Made by a program: the position numbers and the translations under genes. 42,441 nucleotides of DNA from Phocaeicola sp. (GTDB lineage: Bacteria > Bacteroidota > Bacteroidia > Bacteroidales > Bacteroidaceae), in contig JARIAN010000011.1 of the NCBI GenBank assembly GCA_029257865.1, positions 1 to 42,441 on the forward strand. Direction: 5' to 3'. Numbering within the stretch: position 1 is the first letter of the stretch; each line of letters begins with the position of its first letter. The notes below the pieces were generated by a model. The model was not told where the DNA came from. It ran no database searches and saw only the letters and a program-made list of their open reading frames with translations. Positions 7,372-15,230 of the stretch are shown in pieces.

Positions 7372-8145
7372 ATGTATTTTGATCTTTCGGTTATTACCAT
7401 AAAGGATATTTTGGACATCCTGTTGGTAGCCTATCTGCTATATAAGAGTTATAAGTTGATGAAGTCTTCAGGCTCCATCAATGTTTTTGTGGGAATATTG
7501 GTCTTTATCGTAATCTGGGTTATCGTGTCGCAGGTGTTGCAGATGCGTCTGCTCGGTTCTATTTTCGATAAGTTGGTGAGTGTGGGAGTCTTGGCTTTGA
7601 TTGTTCTGTTTCAAGATGAGTTGCGTCACTTTCTGTTATCGTTGGGTTCCCGTCACCGTACCAGCAGTTTTTTGCGTTTCTTCAAGGGAGGCAACAATGA
7701 AGGTGCCCGTAAGGAAGAGATTCTTCCTATAGTGATGGCCTGCCTGAATATGAGTAAAGGTAAGGTAGGTGCTTTGATAGTGATAGAAAAGAATTTCCCG
7801 TTGGATGATATTGTCCGTACAGGTGATGTGATAGATGCCAATGTCAATCAGCGTTTGATAGAAAATATATTTTTTAAGAACAGTCCATTGCACGACGGCG
7901 CAATGGTTATCAGCAACAAGCGCATCAAGGCTGCCGGATGTATTTTGCCAGTATCCCATAATCTGAATATTCCCAAGGAATTGGGACTTCGTCACCGTGC
8001 TGCTTTAGGGGTTTCTCAAGAGACAGATGCGATGGCTATCATTGTATCTGAAGAGACAGGCGGCATTTCCATAGCCTGTCAAGGAGAGTTTTATTTACAT
8101 CTTACTCCAGAAGAACTGGAACGGATGCTTACCTCAGAGGAGTAG
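7372..8145 (+). CDS. cdaA: Diadenylate cyclase, CdaA type (c-di-AMP synthase)
   Basis: Makes the second messenger c-di-AMP from two ATP; inner-membrane anchored. 257 aa: three predicted N-terminal transmembrane helices (about 10-27, 38-55, 68-84), then a DAC domain. Catalytic signature D175-G-A and R207-H-R-A-A-L-G are both intact. Length and order match the CdaA/YbbP family (TIGR00159-like). Follows folP by 30 nt. In Firmicutes the gene sits by glmM and a cdaR regulator; neither is here, so its regulation is not visible. Confidence 0.93.
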   Translation: MYFDLSVITIKDILDILLVAYLLYKSYKLMKSSGSINVFVGILVFIVIWVIVSQVLQMRLLGSIFDKLVSVGVLALIVLFQDELRHFLLSLGSRHRTSSFLRFFKGGNNEGARKEEILPIVMACLNMSKGKVGALIVIEKNFPLDDIVRTGDVIDANVNQRLIENIFFKNSPLHDGAMVISNKRIKAAGCILPVSHNLNIPKELGLRHRAALGVSQETDAMAIIVSEETGGISIACQGEFYLHLTPEELERMLTSEE

Positions 8146-8160
8146 ACATCCGCTCCAGTT
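8114..8160. terminator. Terminator overlapping the 3' end of cdaA
   Basis: 14-bp stem (8114-8127 with 8147-8160, 13 of 14 match). The left arm is inside the last codons of cdaA. It lies between convergent cdaA and sufE; no long T run on either side. Confidence 0.5.
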
Positions 8161-8175
8161 GGAGGAGCAAAACAA

Positions 8176-8601
8176 TTATGCCATCTTAGCTTTGAAAGCC
8201 AGTGCGTACATACGCATTTGCTTTACCATAGCCAGCAGTCCGTTGCTGCGGGTAGGAGAGAGATGTTCTTTCAGACCGATTTTTTCGATGAAATAAAGTT
8301 CTGAATCCAATATTTCATCAGGAGTATGTCCTGATACTACCTTAATCAACAAGGTGATGATACCTTTTACAATCAAAGCGTCACTTTCTGCACGGAAGAT
8401 GATTTTTCCGTCCTCCATATCAGCTTGCAGCCACACTCTGCTTTGGCATCCTTCTATCAGATTGGCGTCTGTCTTGTAGGCAGCATCCAGTTCTTCTTGT
8501 TCATTTCCCAGGTCAATGAGTAGTTGATATTTGTCCATCCAATCATCGAAGCCATTGAATTCTTCGATAATTTCGTCTTGTAGTTCGTTAATTGTTTCCA
8601 T
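8176..8601 (-). CDS. sufE: SufE-like cysteine desulfurase activator
   Basis: Accepts persulfide sulfur from the SufS desulfurase for Fe-S cluster assembly; cytoplasmic. 141 aa, normal for SufE. Acceptor Cys52 in L-I-E-G-C-Q-S-R-V-W, the SufE motif; Y-Q-L-L-I-D-L-G and the C-terminal H-L-S-P-T-R-S-N-G-L motif also match. Starts 10 nt after the upstream gene stops, so it is likely the last gene of a three-gene minus operon; no suf genes are adjacent. Confidence 0.93.
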   Translation of the reverse strand: METINELQDEIIEEFNGFDDWMDKYQLLIDLGNEQEELDAAYKTDANLIEGCQSRVWLQADMEDGKIIFRAESDALIVKGIITLLIKVVSGHTPDEILDSELYFIEKIGLKEHLSPTRSNGLLAMVKQMRMYALAFKAKMA

Positions 8602-8611
8602 ATAGATAATT

Positions 8612-9613
8612 TTATTTTTCGTGATAAATCACATTCATAACAGTTTGTCCTACAGCTTGTAATGTAGCCTTGTCAATATTCTCCATATTATCGTTCAGCG
8701 TATGCCAGGTAGGGTTGAATCCGGTGTCAGAGTGAGGGTTGTAGTCAATGATATCTACGCAAGGAATCTGTCGGAACTGGTGTACGTAGATGTGGTCGTC
8801 GGTTACTTCTCCCCCACTATTCTTGATGAAGAAATTGCCATACCCTAACTGTTGTGCGGCATTCCAGATTTTCTTCATAGGCTGAGATGCGGTTCGTTGT
8901 GAATAGCCTTCATAATAGAAGGTTGCATTTTTTCCTCCTACCATATCCAGCAAGATAGCAAATCGTGCTTTGTAGTTAGGAACATGCGGTACCCGTCCCC
9001 AGTATTGTGAGCCTAGACACCAAGTGTTGGGTCGGTCTATCCCTTCGTAGAATTGTGGAGTGCCGTAGTCTTCTGCGTCAAAAAGAACGATGTCGATACC
9101 TATACTTGGGGCTGTTTGTTGTATTTGCCGAGCTATTTCCAACAAGACACCTACACCGCTGCCTCCATCGTTTGCTCCATCTATAGGGGTTTGGTGATGT
9201 TGTTTCTCGTCGGAGTCGGCATACGGGCGTGTATCCCAATGTGCACAAAGCATCACCCTCTTTCGGGTATCTGGGTTATAAGCACCGATAATATTTCTGG
9301 CCCGCAGAATTGCTCCGTTGTAAGCCATCAGGTTTGTTTCCTGGTTATAGACTTTCGCACCGAATTTCTCCAGTTGTGAAGCCAGATATTCCCCACATTG
9401 GCGGTGGGAGTCACTGTTAGGAACTCGTGGTCCGAAGTTGACTTGTTCTTTAATATACGCATATGCGCTGTCTGCACAGAACTGTGGTACTAGAATGGCT
9501 GAAGATGTTTCTTTTTTATCTTGTTCCTGTGTGTTTTTCTGGCTGCTTCCACAGGCTGTCAGAGTAAGCATGATGCTGGTCAACCAGAAAAGTAAGTAGT
9601 GTCTATTATTCAT
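8612..9613 (-). CDS. M28-family lipoprotein, glutaminyl-peptide cyclotransferase (type II QC-like)
   Basis: Zinc-dependent enzyme of the M28 aminopeptidase fold; likely converts N-terminal Gln of exported proteins to pyroglutamate, as described for periplasmic QCs of oral Bacteroidetes. 333 aa. Lipobox L-T-A-C21. Zinc-site motifs in order: CAHWDTRPYAD (His125), DGANDGGSG, LFDAEDYG (Glu181), and a late H-S-D-T-G-F-N-P-T-W-H-T-L-N-D with the final His and the QC-type Asp. An ordinary M28 peptidase is the alternative; the W-H-T-L-N-D ending and D-A-E-D favour QC. Flanked at 10-12 nt by sufE and the M20 gene in one minus operon. Confidence 0.85.
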   Translation of the reverse strand: MNNRHYLLFWLTSIMLTLTACGSSQKNTQEQDKKETSSAILVPQFCADSAYAYIKEQVNFGPRVPNSDSHRQCGEYLASQLEKFGAKVYNQETNLMAYNGAILRARNIIGAYNPDTRKRVMLCAHWDTRPYADSDEKQHHQTPIDGANDGGSGVGVLLEIARQIQQTAPSIGIDIVLFDAEDYGTPQFYEGIDRPNTWCLGSQYWGRVPHVPNYKARFAILLDMVGGKNATFYYEGYSQRTASQPMKKIWNAAQQLGYGNFFIKNSGGEVTDDHIYVHQFRQIPCVDIIDYNPHSDTGFNPTWHTLNDNMENIDKATLQAVGQTVMNVIYHEK

Positions 9614-9625
9614 AAGTCTGCATTT

Positions 9626-10705
9626 TTAGCGGTTGTAACAGGGTAGTTGAAGTCCGTCAAGGATAGAAATATACAGTTTGATGGCCTCTTCTATTTCCTG
9701 GATCATGATATATTCATCGGCAGTATGTGAGCGTGATGACTTTCCCGGTCCCATTTTAAGAGAAGGGAACGGCATCAGAGCTTGGTCGGACAAGGTAGGG
9801 GAGCCAAAAGGGATTCTGCCTGCTTCTTTAGCACGTAAAACGAACGGATGTTCGGCAGCAATGCGTGAAGAATTCAAGCGGAAGGATCGGGCTTTGGCTT
9901 CACTGCCGATATGCTCACAGATTTCCTTGAAAATCTCTTCGTTAGAATAGAACTCATTGCTTCTGATATCCACCACGAAATTGCATAAGTCAGGGATGAC
10001 GTTGTGTTGAGTTCCAGCATTGATTTGTGTGACACTCATCTTGACTGGTCCCAATAGTTCCGATTCCTTCGGGAACTTGTAGGTGCGGAACCATTCGATA
10101 TCCTGCAGTACTTTATAGATTGCATTATCCCCTTCGTTACGCGCAGCATGTCCGGCTTTACCTCTGGCTGTGACATCAAGTACCATCAGCCCTTTTTCTG
10201 CGATGGCAGGATGCATTTCCGTAGGTTCACCCACTACGCCCAAGTCGATAGGAGGGAGCTGCGGCAAGACACTTTCTATACCGTTTTTCCCAGAAACCTC
10301 CTCTTCGCACGAAGCCAGGAAAATAAGGTTGTAGCTCTGTTCTGTAGTACTGAGGTATCTGTATGCTTGAAAAAGAGAAACAAGACTTCCTCCGGCATCG
10401 TTGCTTCCCAATCCGTAGAGCTTGCCGTTTCCTACTTTGGGAGTAAACGGCTGTTTGCGCCATCCGGCAACAGGCTTAACCGTGTCAATGTGTGAATTTA
10501 ATAAGATGGTAGGGCGGTTTGCATCGAACATTGGGCTGATACACCAGATGTTGTTTCCCGACCGTCCGGTCATAATGCCGGTTTCTTCGATGTAGTTCTG
10601 CAGGAAATCTGCTGCAGCATCTTCTTCCCGGCTGATAGAAGGGATGCCTATAAGAGAATGAAGCAATGTGAGAGCTTCGGATGTGTAATAACCTATATCC
10701 ATCAT
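9626..10705 (-). CDS. argE: M20-family acyl-ornithine deacylase (ArgE/DapE-like)
   Basis: Zinc metallohydrolase that removes the N-acyl group from ornithine (or a related substrate). 359 aa. Motifs: L-L-N-S-H-I-D-T-V-K-P (zinc His and Asp), G-L-G-S-N-D-A-G-G-S (bridging Asp), A-S-C-E-E-E-V-S-G (catalytic Glu pair), G-K-A-G-H-A-A-R-N dimerisation-domain His, and a late H-T-A-D-E-Y. Substrate cannot be fixed from sequence: acetyl- or succinyl-ornithine is most likely given the argF' gene 6 kb away. First gene of the minus run with the QC and sufE genes. Start MMDIG at 10705, 22 nt after the -7 element. Confidence 0.83.
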   Translation of the reverse strand: MMDIGYYTSEALTLLHSLIGIPSISREEDAAADFLQNYIEETGIMTGRSGNNIWCISPMFDANRPTILLNSHIDTVKPVAGWRKQPFTPKVGNGKLYGLGSNDAGGSLVSLFQAYRYLSTTEQSYNLIFLASCEEEVSGKNGIESVLPQLPPIDLGVVGEPTEMHPAIAEKGLMVLDVTARGKAGHAARNEGDNAIYKVLQDIEWFRTYKFPKESELLGPVKMSVTQINAGTQHNVIPDLCNFVVDIRSNEFYSNEEIFKEICEHIGSEAKARSFRLNSSRIAAEHPFVLRAKEAGRIPFGSPTLSDQALMPFPSLKMGPGKSSRSHTADEYIMIQEIEEAIKLYISILDGLQLPCYNR

Positions 10706-10727
10706 AAAGAATCTTTAGTTTGTAAGG

Positions 10728-10735
10728 CAAAGATA
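10728..10735 (-). promoter_or_regulatory. -7 element for argE-QC-sufE
   Basis: Minus-strand TATCTTTG, 22 nt from the argE-like start; half of a divergent promoter pair only 24 nt apart. Confidence 0.65.
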
Positions 10736-10759
10736 CTTTATTTATTCCAAATTAAACCC

Positions 10760-10767
10760 TATCTTTG
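10760..10767 (+). promoter_or_regulatory. -7 element for the acyl-CoA synthetase operon
   Basis: TATCTTTG on the plus strand, 32 nt before the ATG at 10800. Divergent with the argE-like promoter. Confidence 0.65.
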
Positions 10768-10799
10768 CAAACAGCGATAATAAAATAATCAAAAATTGA

Positions 10800-12605
10800 A
10801 TGAGTAAATCTTATTTATCGACTTTGGTGGAAAACCAAGCCAAGAAATATGGTGACCGTATCGCCATTAAATACCGTGATTATGAGGCTGGTATATGGAA
10901 GCCTATTACATGGGATGAGTTTGCAGCAAAGGTAAAACAGGCTGCTAATGCTTTTGTGGCCTTGAAGGTTGAGGCTCAGGAAAATGTAGGGGTGTTCTCT
11001 CAGAATATGCCTGAATGCCTTTTTACAGACTTTGCAGCTTTTAGGACAAGAGTTGTTACAATTCCTTTCTATGCAACCAGTTCGGAAGCACAAGTGCGCT
11101 ATATGGTAGAGGATGCCGGAGTTCGTTTCCTGTTTGTAGGAGAGCAGTATCAGTATGATGTAGCTTATAGAGTGCAGACCTTATGCAAGACACTCAAGCA
11201 GATTATTATTTTCGATCAGAAAGTGAAGCGTGCACCTGCCGATCAAAACTCTATTTATTTTTCTGACTTCTTAGCTTTGGGTAAAGAGGAGGCTTATCAG
11301 AAAGAGGTAGATGAGCGTACAGAGGCTTCAAGCAGTAAAGACTTGGCTAATATCCTTTATACTTCGGGCACTACCGGTGAATCGAAAGGAGTGATGCTGC
11401 ACCACTCTTGTATGGAGGCGGCTTTTGCAGCGCACGACCAGCGCATGGTTGGTTTTGGAGAATCGGAAGTGGTAATGAATTTCCTTCCTTTTACACACAT
11501 CTTTGAAAGAGCATGGACATATTATTGTGTCAATAAAGGGTGTATGCTGTGTATTAATCTTCGTCCTCAGGACATTCAGAAAACAATTAGAGAGGTGCGT
11601 CCGACCACAATGTGTAGTGTTCCTCGTTTTTGGGAGAAGGTCTACACTGGAGTGCAGGAGAAAATCAATGAGGCTACAGGGGTAAAAAAGAAGTTGATGC
11701 TGGATGCCTTGAGGGTAGGTAAGGAGCACAATATTGATTATTTGCTGAAAGGGAAAACTCCTCCTATGCTATTGCATCTGAAATACAAATTCTATGAAAA
11801 GACGATTTTCAGCCTGTTGAAAAAAACTATCGGTATTGAAAATGGACATTTCTTCCCTACGGCAGGAGCTGCTATCCCATTGAAGGTACAGGAATTTGTA
11901 CTTTCGGTAGGAATCAACATGATTGCAGGATATGGACTGACTGAAACGACAGCTACTGTATCTTGTGAATGGTTCGGTTCGTTTATGCCTGGTTCTGTAG
12001 GTAAGTTGATGCCTGGTATTGAATTGAAGTTTGGAGAAGATAATGAAATCCTTTTACGAGGTGAAACCGTTACCAAGGGATATTATAAGAAAGACAGCAT
12101 AACCAAGGAAGCAATCACATCCGACGGATGGTTCCATACAGGAGATGCCGGATATATGAAAGACGGCTGTCTGTATCTTACAGAGAGAATTAAGGATTTA
12201 TTTAAGACATCAAACGGAAAGTACATTGCTCCGCAGGCCATTGAAACAAAATTGGTGGTGGATCGTTATATAGATCAGATTTCTATTATAGCCGACCGGA
12301 GAAAATTTGTTTCGGCACTGATTGTTCCTGAATATACTCAGGTGGAGAAATATGCCCAAGAGAATGGCATTACTTATAAAGACCGTAAGGATCTGTTGCA
12401 GAAAAGTGAAATTCAGGAACTGTTTAAATCGCATATCGATACTCTTCAGCAGGAATTTGCACACTATGAACAAATCAAGCGGTTTACACTTCTTCCAGAA
12501 CCTTTTAGTATGGAGAAGGGAGAACTTACCAATACACTGAAAATCAAACGACCGGTATTGATGAAGAATTATGCGGCCGAGATAGAAGAAATGTATAAGG
12601 AATAA
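10800..12605 (+). CDS. Long-chain fatty acid--CoA ligase (AMP-binding)
   Basis: Activates fatty acids to acyl-CoA through an acyl-adenylate; membrane-associated in the cytoplasm. 601 aa, typical for the bacterial FAA1/FadD15-like class. ANL-superfamily motifs in order: Y-T-S-G-T-T-G-E-S-K-G-V-M-L (P-loop), N-F-L-P-F-T-H-I-F-E, G-Y-G-L-T-E-T-T, D-G-W-F-H-T-G-D-A-G, and a hinge L-T-E-R-I-K-D-L-F-K-T-S-N-G-K-Y with the K-Y-I-A-P-Q pattern typical of long-chain synthetases. prfB follows after 20 nt, suggesting shared transcription. Chain-length preference cannot be read. Confidence 0.93.
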   Translation: MSKSYLSTLVENQAKKYGDRIAIKYRDYEAGIWKPITWDEFAAKVKQAANAFVALKVEAQENVGVFSQNMPECLFTDFAAFRTRVVTIPFYATSSEAQVRYMVEDAGVRFLFVGEQYQYDVAYRVQTLCKTLKQIIIFDQKVKRAPADQNSIYFSDFLALGKEEAYQKEVDERTEASSSKDLANILYTSGTTGESKGVMLHHSCMEAAFAAHDQRMVGFGESEVVMNFLPFTHIFERAWTYYCVNKGCMLCINLRPQDIQKTIREVRPTTMCSVPRFWEKVYTGVQEKINEATGVKKKLMLDALRVGKEHNIDYLLKGKTPPMLLHLKYKFYEKTIFSLLKKTIGIENGHFFPTAGAAIPLKVQEFVLSVGINMIAGYGLTETTATVSCEWFGSFMPGSVGKLMPGIELKFGEDNEILLRGETVTKGYYKKDSITKEAITSDGWFHTGDAGYMKDGCLYLTERIKDLFKTSNGKYIAPQAIETKLVVDRYIDQISIIADRRKFVSALIVPEYTQVEKYAQENGITYKDRKDLLQKSEIQELFKSHIDTLQQEFAHYEQIKRFTLLPEPFSMEKGELTNTLKIKRPVLMKNYAAEIEEMYKE

Positions 12606-12625
12606 ATAACAAGTATATTGGCAAT

Positions 12626-13741
12626 ATGATAACAATTGAACAACTGAAGGATATCAAGGAGCGTACGGAAGCGCTTTATCGTTATCTGGATATTGAGAAT
12701 AAGAAAGTACAGGTAGAAGAAGAGCAGTTGCGTACGCAGGCTCCTGGTTTTTGGGATGATGCCAAGAAGGCTGAAGCTCAGATGAAGAAGGTGAAAGGAC
12801 TGCAAGGATGGATTGAAGGATATCGGAATGTTAAGACAATGGCCGACGAACTGGAACTTGCTTTCGATTTCTATAAGGATGAACTGGTGACAGAGGCGGA
12901 AGTGGATGAGGCTTATGCTAAGACACTGATAGCTGTGGAAGAACTGGAATTGAAGAATATGCTTCGTTCGGAAGCCGACCAGATGGATTGCGTGTTGAAA
13001 ATTAATTCGGGTGCCGGTGGTACAGAAAGCCAGGACTGGTCTTCTATGCTGATGCGTATGTATATGCGTTGGGCTGAAAGTAATGGCTATAAACTTTCGG
13101 TTGCCAACTTGCAAGAAGGTGATGAAGCTGGTATCAAGACAGTGACTATGAATATTGAAGGCCCTTATGCTTATGGTTATTTGAAAGGGGAGAACGGGGT
13201 ACACCGTTTGGTTCGTGTTTCTCCTTATAATGCACAGGGTAAGCGTATGACTTCTTTTGCCTCTGTCTTTGTGACTCCATTGGTAGATGATTCTATCGAA
13301 GTGACGGTAGAGCCTGCCCGCCTTTCTTGGGATACATTCCGAAGCGGTGGTGCCGGCGGGCAGAATGTAAACAAGGTGGAGTCTGGTGTTCGATTGAGAT
13401 ATCAATATAAAGACCCTTATACTGGTGAAGAAGAAGAAATCTTGATTGAAAATACTGAAACTCGTGACCAGCCTAAAAATAAGGAAAATGCGATGCGTCA
13501 GTTACGCTCTATCTTGTATGATAAAGAATTGCAGCACCGTATGGAAGAGCAGGCTAAGGTAGAAGCAGGAAAGAAGAAAATTGAATGGGGGTCTCAGATT
13601 AGAAGCTATGTATTTGATGACCGTCGTGTGAAAGACCATCGTACTAATTACCAAACTTCGGACGTAAATGGAGTAATGGATGGTAAGATAGATGATTTCA
13701 TCAAGGCATATCTAATGGAATTTTCTGATAGCGAGGCATAA
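12626..13741 (+). CDS. prfB: Peptide chain release factor 2, no programmed frameshift
   Basis: Reads UGA and UAA stops and triggers peptide release. 371 aa in one frame. The usual +1 frameshift site (CTT TGA C near codon 25, after a Y-L) is absent: codons here run CGT TAT CTG GAT ATT, so R-Y-L-D-I-E is read straight through. This removes the classic UGA-based autoregulation. Peptidyl-transfer motif G-G-Q at 244-246 in RSGGAGGQNVNK is intact. The stop-recognition tripeptide aligned with E. coli SPF reads S-P-Y (199-201) within RLVRVSPYNAQG. C-terminal W-G-S-Q-I-R-S-Y-V is conserved. Lies 20 nt behind the acyl-CoA synthetase. Confidence 0.96.
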   Translation: MITIEQLKDIKERTEALYRYLDIENKKVQVEEEQLRTQAPGFWDDAKKAEAQMKKVKGLQGWIEGYRNVKTMADELELAFDFYKDELVTEAEVDEAYAKTLIAVEELELKNMLRSEADQMDCVLKINSGAGGTESQDWSSMLMRMYMRWAESNGYKLSVANLQEGDEAGIKTVTMNIEGPYAYGYLKGENGVHRLVRVSPYNAQGKRMTSFASVFVTPLVDDSIEVTVEPARLSWDTFRSGGAGGQNVNKVESGVRLRYQYKDPYTGEEEEILIENTETRDQPKNKENAMRQLRSILYDKELQHRMEEQAKVEAGKKKIEWGSQIRSYVFDDRRVKDHRTNYQTSDVNGVMDGKIDDFIKAYLMEFSDSEA

Positions 13742-13772
13742 AAAGAACTTTTTTGTGCACGTTTTATTTAAT

Positions 13773-13820
13773 AATATTGTATTTTTGAGAAACAGACCGT
13801 TAAATCAAAAATACAATATT
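13773..13820 (+). promoter_or_regulatory. 16-bp perfect dyad at the start of the 44-aa ORF
   Basis: AATATTGTATTTTTGA (13773-13788) and its exact reverse complement (13805-13820) are separated by 16 nt. The right arm ends one base before the ATG at 13822. The left arm includes TATTTTTG, a TAnnTTTG match. Either an operator over a promoter, or an AT-rich mRNA hairpin occluding the start codon. It lacks a GC-rich stem with a T run, so a simple prfB terminator is less likely. Confidence 0.6.
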
Positions 13821-13821
13821 T

Positions 13822-13956
13822 ATGAAAAAGAATTTTACTAAAAGACAGAGTTATAAAAAACATCAGGAAATGAAGGCCGGCAATGTGATTCGTATTCTTT
13901 GCGGAGTATTGGTGTTATTGGCAATCTTGATGGTAGTAGTCTATTCAATGGTGTAA
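13822..13956 (+). CDS. 44-aa single-pass membrane peptide
   Basis: Short gene not recognised as any named family. MKKNFTKRQSYKKHQEMKAG is a basic cytoplasmic head of about 20 residues, followed by one hydrophobic helix (I-R-I-L-C-G-V-L-V-L-L-A-I-L-M-V-V-V-Y) ending in S-M-V. The orientation is predicted N-in by the positive-inside rule. The ATG comes directly after a perfect 16-bp dyad, and the stop is 2 nt before the CYTH gene, indicating translational coupling. I infer it is real from the ORF context, the charge/hydrophobic layout and the tight spacing. Confidence 0.7.
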   Translation: MKKNFTKRQSYKKHQEMKAGNVIRILCGVLVLLAILMVVVYSMV

Positions 13957-13958
13957 GA

Positions 13959-14429
13959 ATGGCGCGGGAAATAGAACGTAAGTTTTTGGTTTTGGATGAC
14001 TCGTATAAAGAACTAGCATTTGCACAAAGTAGAATTTCGCAAGGCTATATTTGTAGTGCGCGAGGTAGAACGGTGAGAGTTCGTATTCGTGCAGATAAGG
14101 GATATCTGACCATTAAGGGATCGTCTGATGTTTCTGGTTTGAGCCGATATGAATGGGAAAAAGAAATTCCTCTGAAGGAAGCAGAAGAGTTGATGAAACT
14201 TTGCGAACCTGGAAGGATAGACAAGACCCGGTATCTGGTTCAAGCTGGGAATCATGTTTTTGAAGTAGATGAGTTTTACGGAGAAAATCAGGGGTTGATT
14301 GTTGCAGAGGTGGAGTTGAAAAGTGAAGACGAAACTTTTGAGCCCCCCCCTTTTTTGGGAGAGGAAGTGACAGGACAGGTGCAATATTACAATTCTTTTC
14401 TGATGAAAAATCCATTTTCTAGGTGGTAG
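13959..14429 (+). CDS. CYTH domain protein (triphosphate tunnel metalloenzyme)
   Basis: Small TTM-fold protein that binds organic or inorganic polyphosphate with divalent metal; bacterial members include tripolyphosphatases. 156 aa. The E-I-E-R-K-F signature (ExExK) is at residues 4-9, followed by G-R-T-V-R-V-R-I-R, Y-L-T-I-K-G, Y-E-W-E-K-E-I, an E-V-D-E-F-Y-G and a late L-I-V-A-E-V-E-L acid strand, all tunnel residues. ATG at 13959 follows the upstream stop by 2 nt. A C8T6 homopolymer (14343-14356) inside codons for E-P-P-P-F-L is a slippage-prone tract; the frame after it (GEEVTGQ..YYNS) is still correct. Confidence 0.88.
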   Translation: MAREIERKFLVLDDSYKELAFAQSRISQGYICSARGRTVRVRIRADKGYLTIKGSSDVSGLSRYEWEKEIPLKEAEELMKLCEPGRIDKTRYLVQAGNHVFEVDEFYGENQGLIVAEVELKSEDETFEPPPFLGEEVTGQVQYYNSFLMKNPFSRW

Positions 14430-14551
14430 TTTTTCCTTTTTTGCATAAATATTACCTGTAAATTGTTTTAATAGGGGGTAAAAACTGTTATCAGATAGTT
14501 TGTAGGTTATTTGATATTTGTTTTTAGGTAATGCCTTGTTGTTTCTTGTTT

Positions 14552-14559
14552 TAATTTTG
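14552..14559 (+). promoter_or_regulatory. -7 element for ECF sigma gene
   Basis: TAATTTTG matches TAnnTTTG, 48 nt before the ATG at 14608. It lies downstream of the alternative start at 14518, which supports the later start. Confidence 0.55.
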
Positions 14560-14607
14560 TTGTGTCGAAAAAAAAAGAATAGTAAACTCTCAAATAACAA
14601 GATAACA

Positions 14608-15108
14608 ATGAAAGCTAATGTTGCTCAAAATTTAGTAAGTGTACAAAACGAATTGTTTAACTTTGCATATAAATTGACCGCTGATCAAGAAGAGGCAAAT
14701 GATTTGCTTCAAGAAACTTCCTTGAAAGCATTAGACAATAAAGAAAAGTATATGGTAGGAACCAACTTTAAAGGTTGGATTTATACTATCATGCGTAATA
14801 TATTTATCAACAATTATCGTAAGACATTGCGCGATCAGACCTATTTAGATCAGACGGATAATTTGTTTTATTTGAATCAGAGTTTAAATTTAGAAAGTGA
14901 TTCAACAGAGAGTTCATATGATTTAAAGGAAATGCGACGTATTGTTAATTCTTTACCGAAGGACTATCGTGTTCCTTTTGCAATGTATGTTTCAGGTTTT
15001 AAGTATCGTGAAATAGCTGAGAAACTCGGTCTTCCGTTAGGAACGATAAAAAGTAGGATTCATTTTACTCGTCAGAAATTGCAAGAGGATTTGAAGGATT
15101 TTCGATAA
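14608..15108 (+). CDS. ECF-type RNA polymerase sigma factor
   Basis: Directs RNA polymerase to a regulon of its own. 166 aa from the ATG at 14608 (the longer form from 14518 adds 30 hydrophobic residues not seen in sigma factors and begins upstream of the promoter). Region 2: F-N-F-A-Y-K-L-T-A-D-Q-E-E-A-N-D-L-L-Q-E-T with T-N-F-K-G-W-I-Y-T-I-M-R-N; region 4: L-P-K-D-Y-R-V-P-F, Y-R-E-I-A-E-K-L-G-L-P-L-G-T-I-K-S-R-I-H. It strongly resembles the conserved Bacteroides sigma called EcfO in B. fragilis (oxidative stress), from memory. No anti-sigma gene adjoins it. Confidence 0.9.
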   Translation: MKANVAQNLVSVQNELFNFAYKLTADQEEANDLLQETSLKALDNKEKYMVGTNFKGWIYTIMRNIFINNYRKTLRDQTYLDQTDNLFYLNQSLNLESDSTESSYDLKEMRRIVNSLPKDYRVPFAMYVSGFKYREIAEKLGLPLGTIKSRIHFTRQKLQEDLKDFR

Positions 15109-15151
15109 TTGTATAAGGACTTTTTTGAAGAATGTAGAGGAACTTTTTAGA

Positions 15152-15195
15152 ACAACTGGACCCATTTCAGAAAGAATTGGATTGGTTCCAGTTGT
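15152..15195. terminator. Possible hairpin between convergent sigma and VanZ genes
   Basis: ACAACTGGACC (15152-15162) pairs with GGTTCCAGTTGT (15184-15195) with a one-base bulge. There is no strong T run on either strand. Probably a weak bidirectional terminator. Confidence 0.35.
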
Positions 15196-15230
15196 CTTAT
15201 GTTGACGTATTTGGGGGAAATATTCTTGAT

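Noticed and set aside
12569-13405. 278-codon open frame opposite prfB
   Set aside because: Antisense shadow; no motif, no start signal, and prfB fills the locus.
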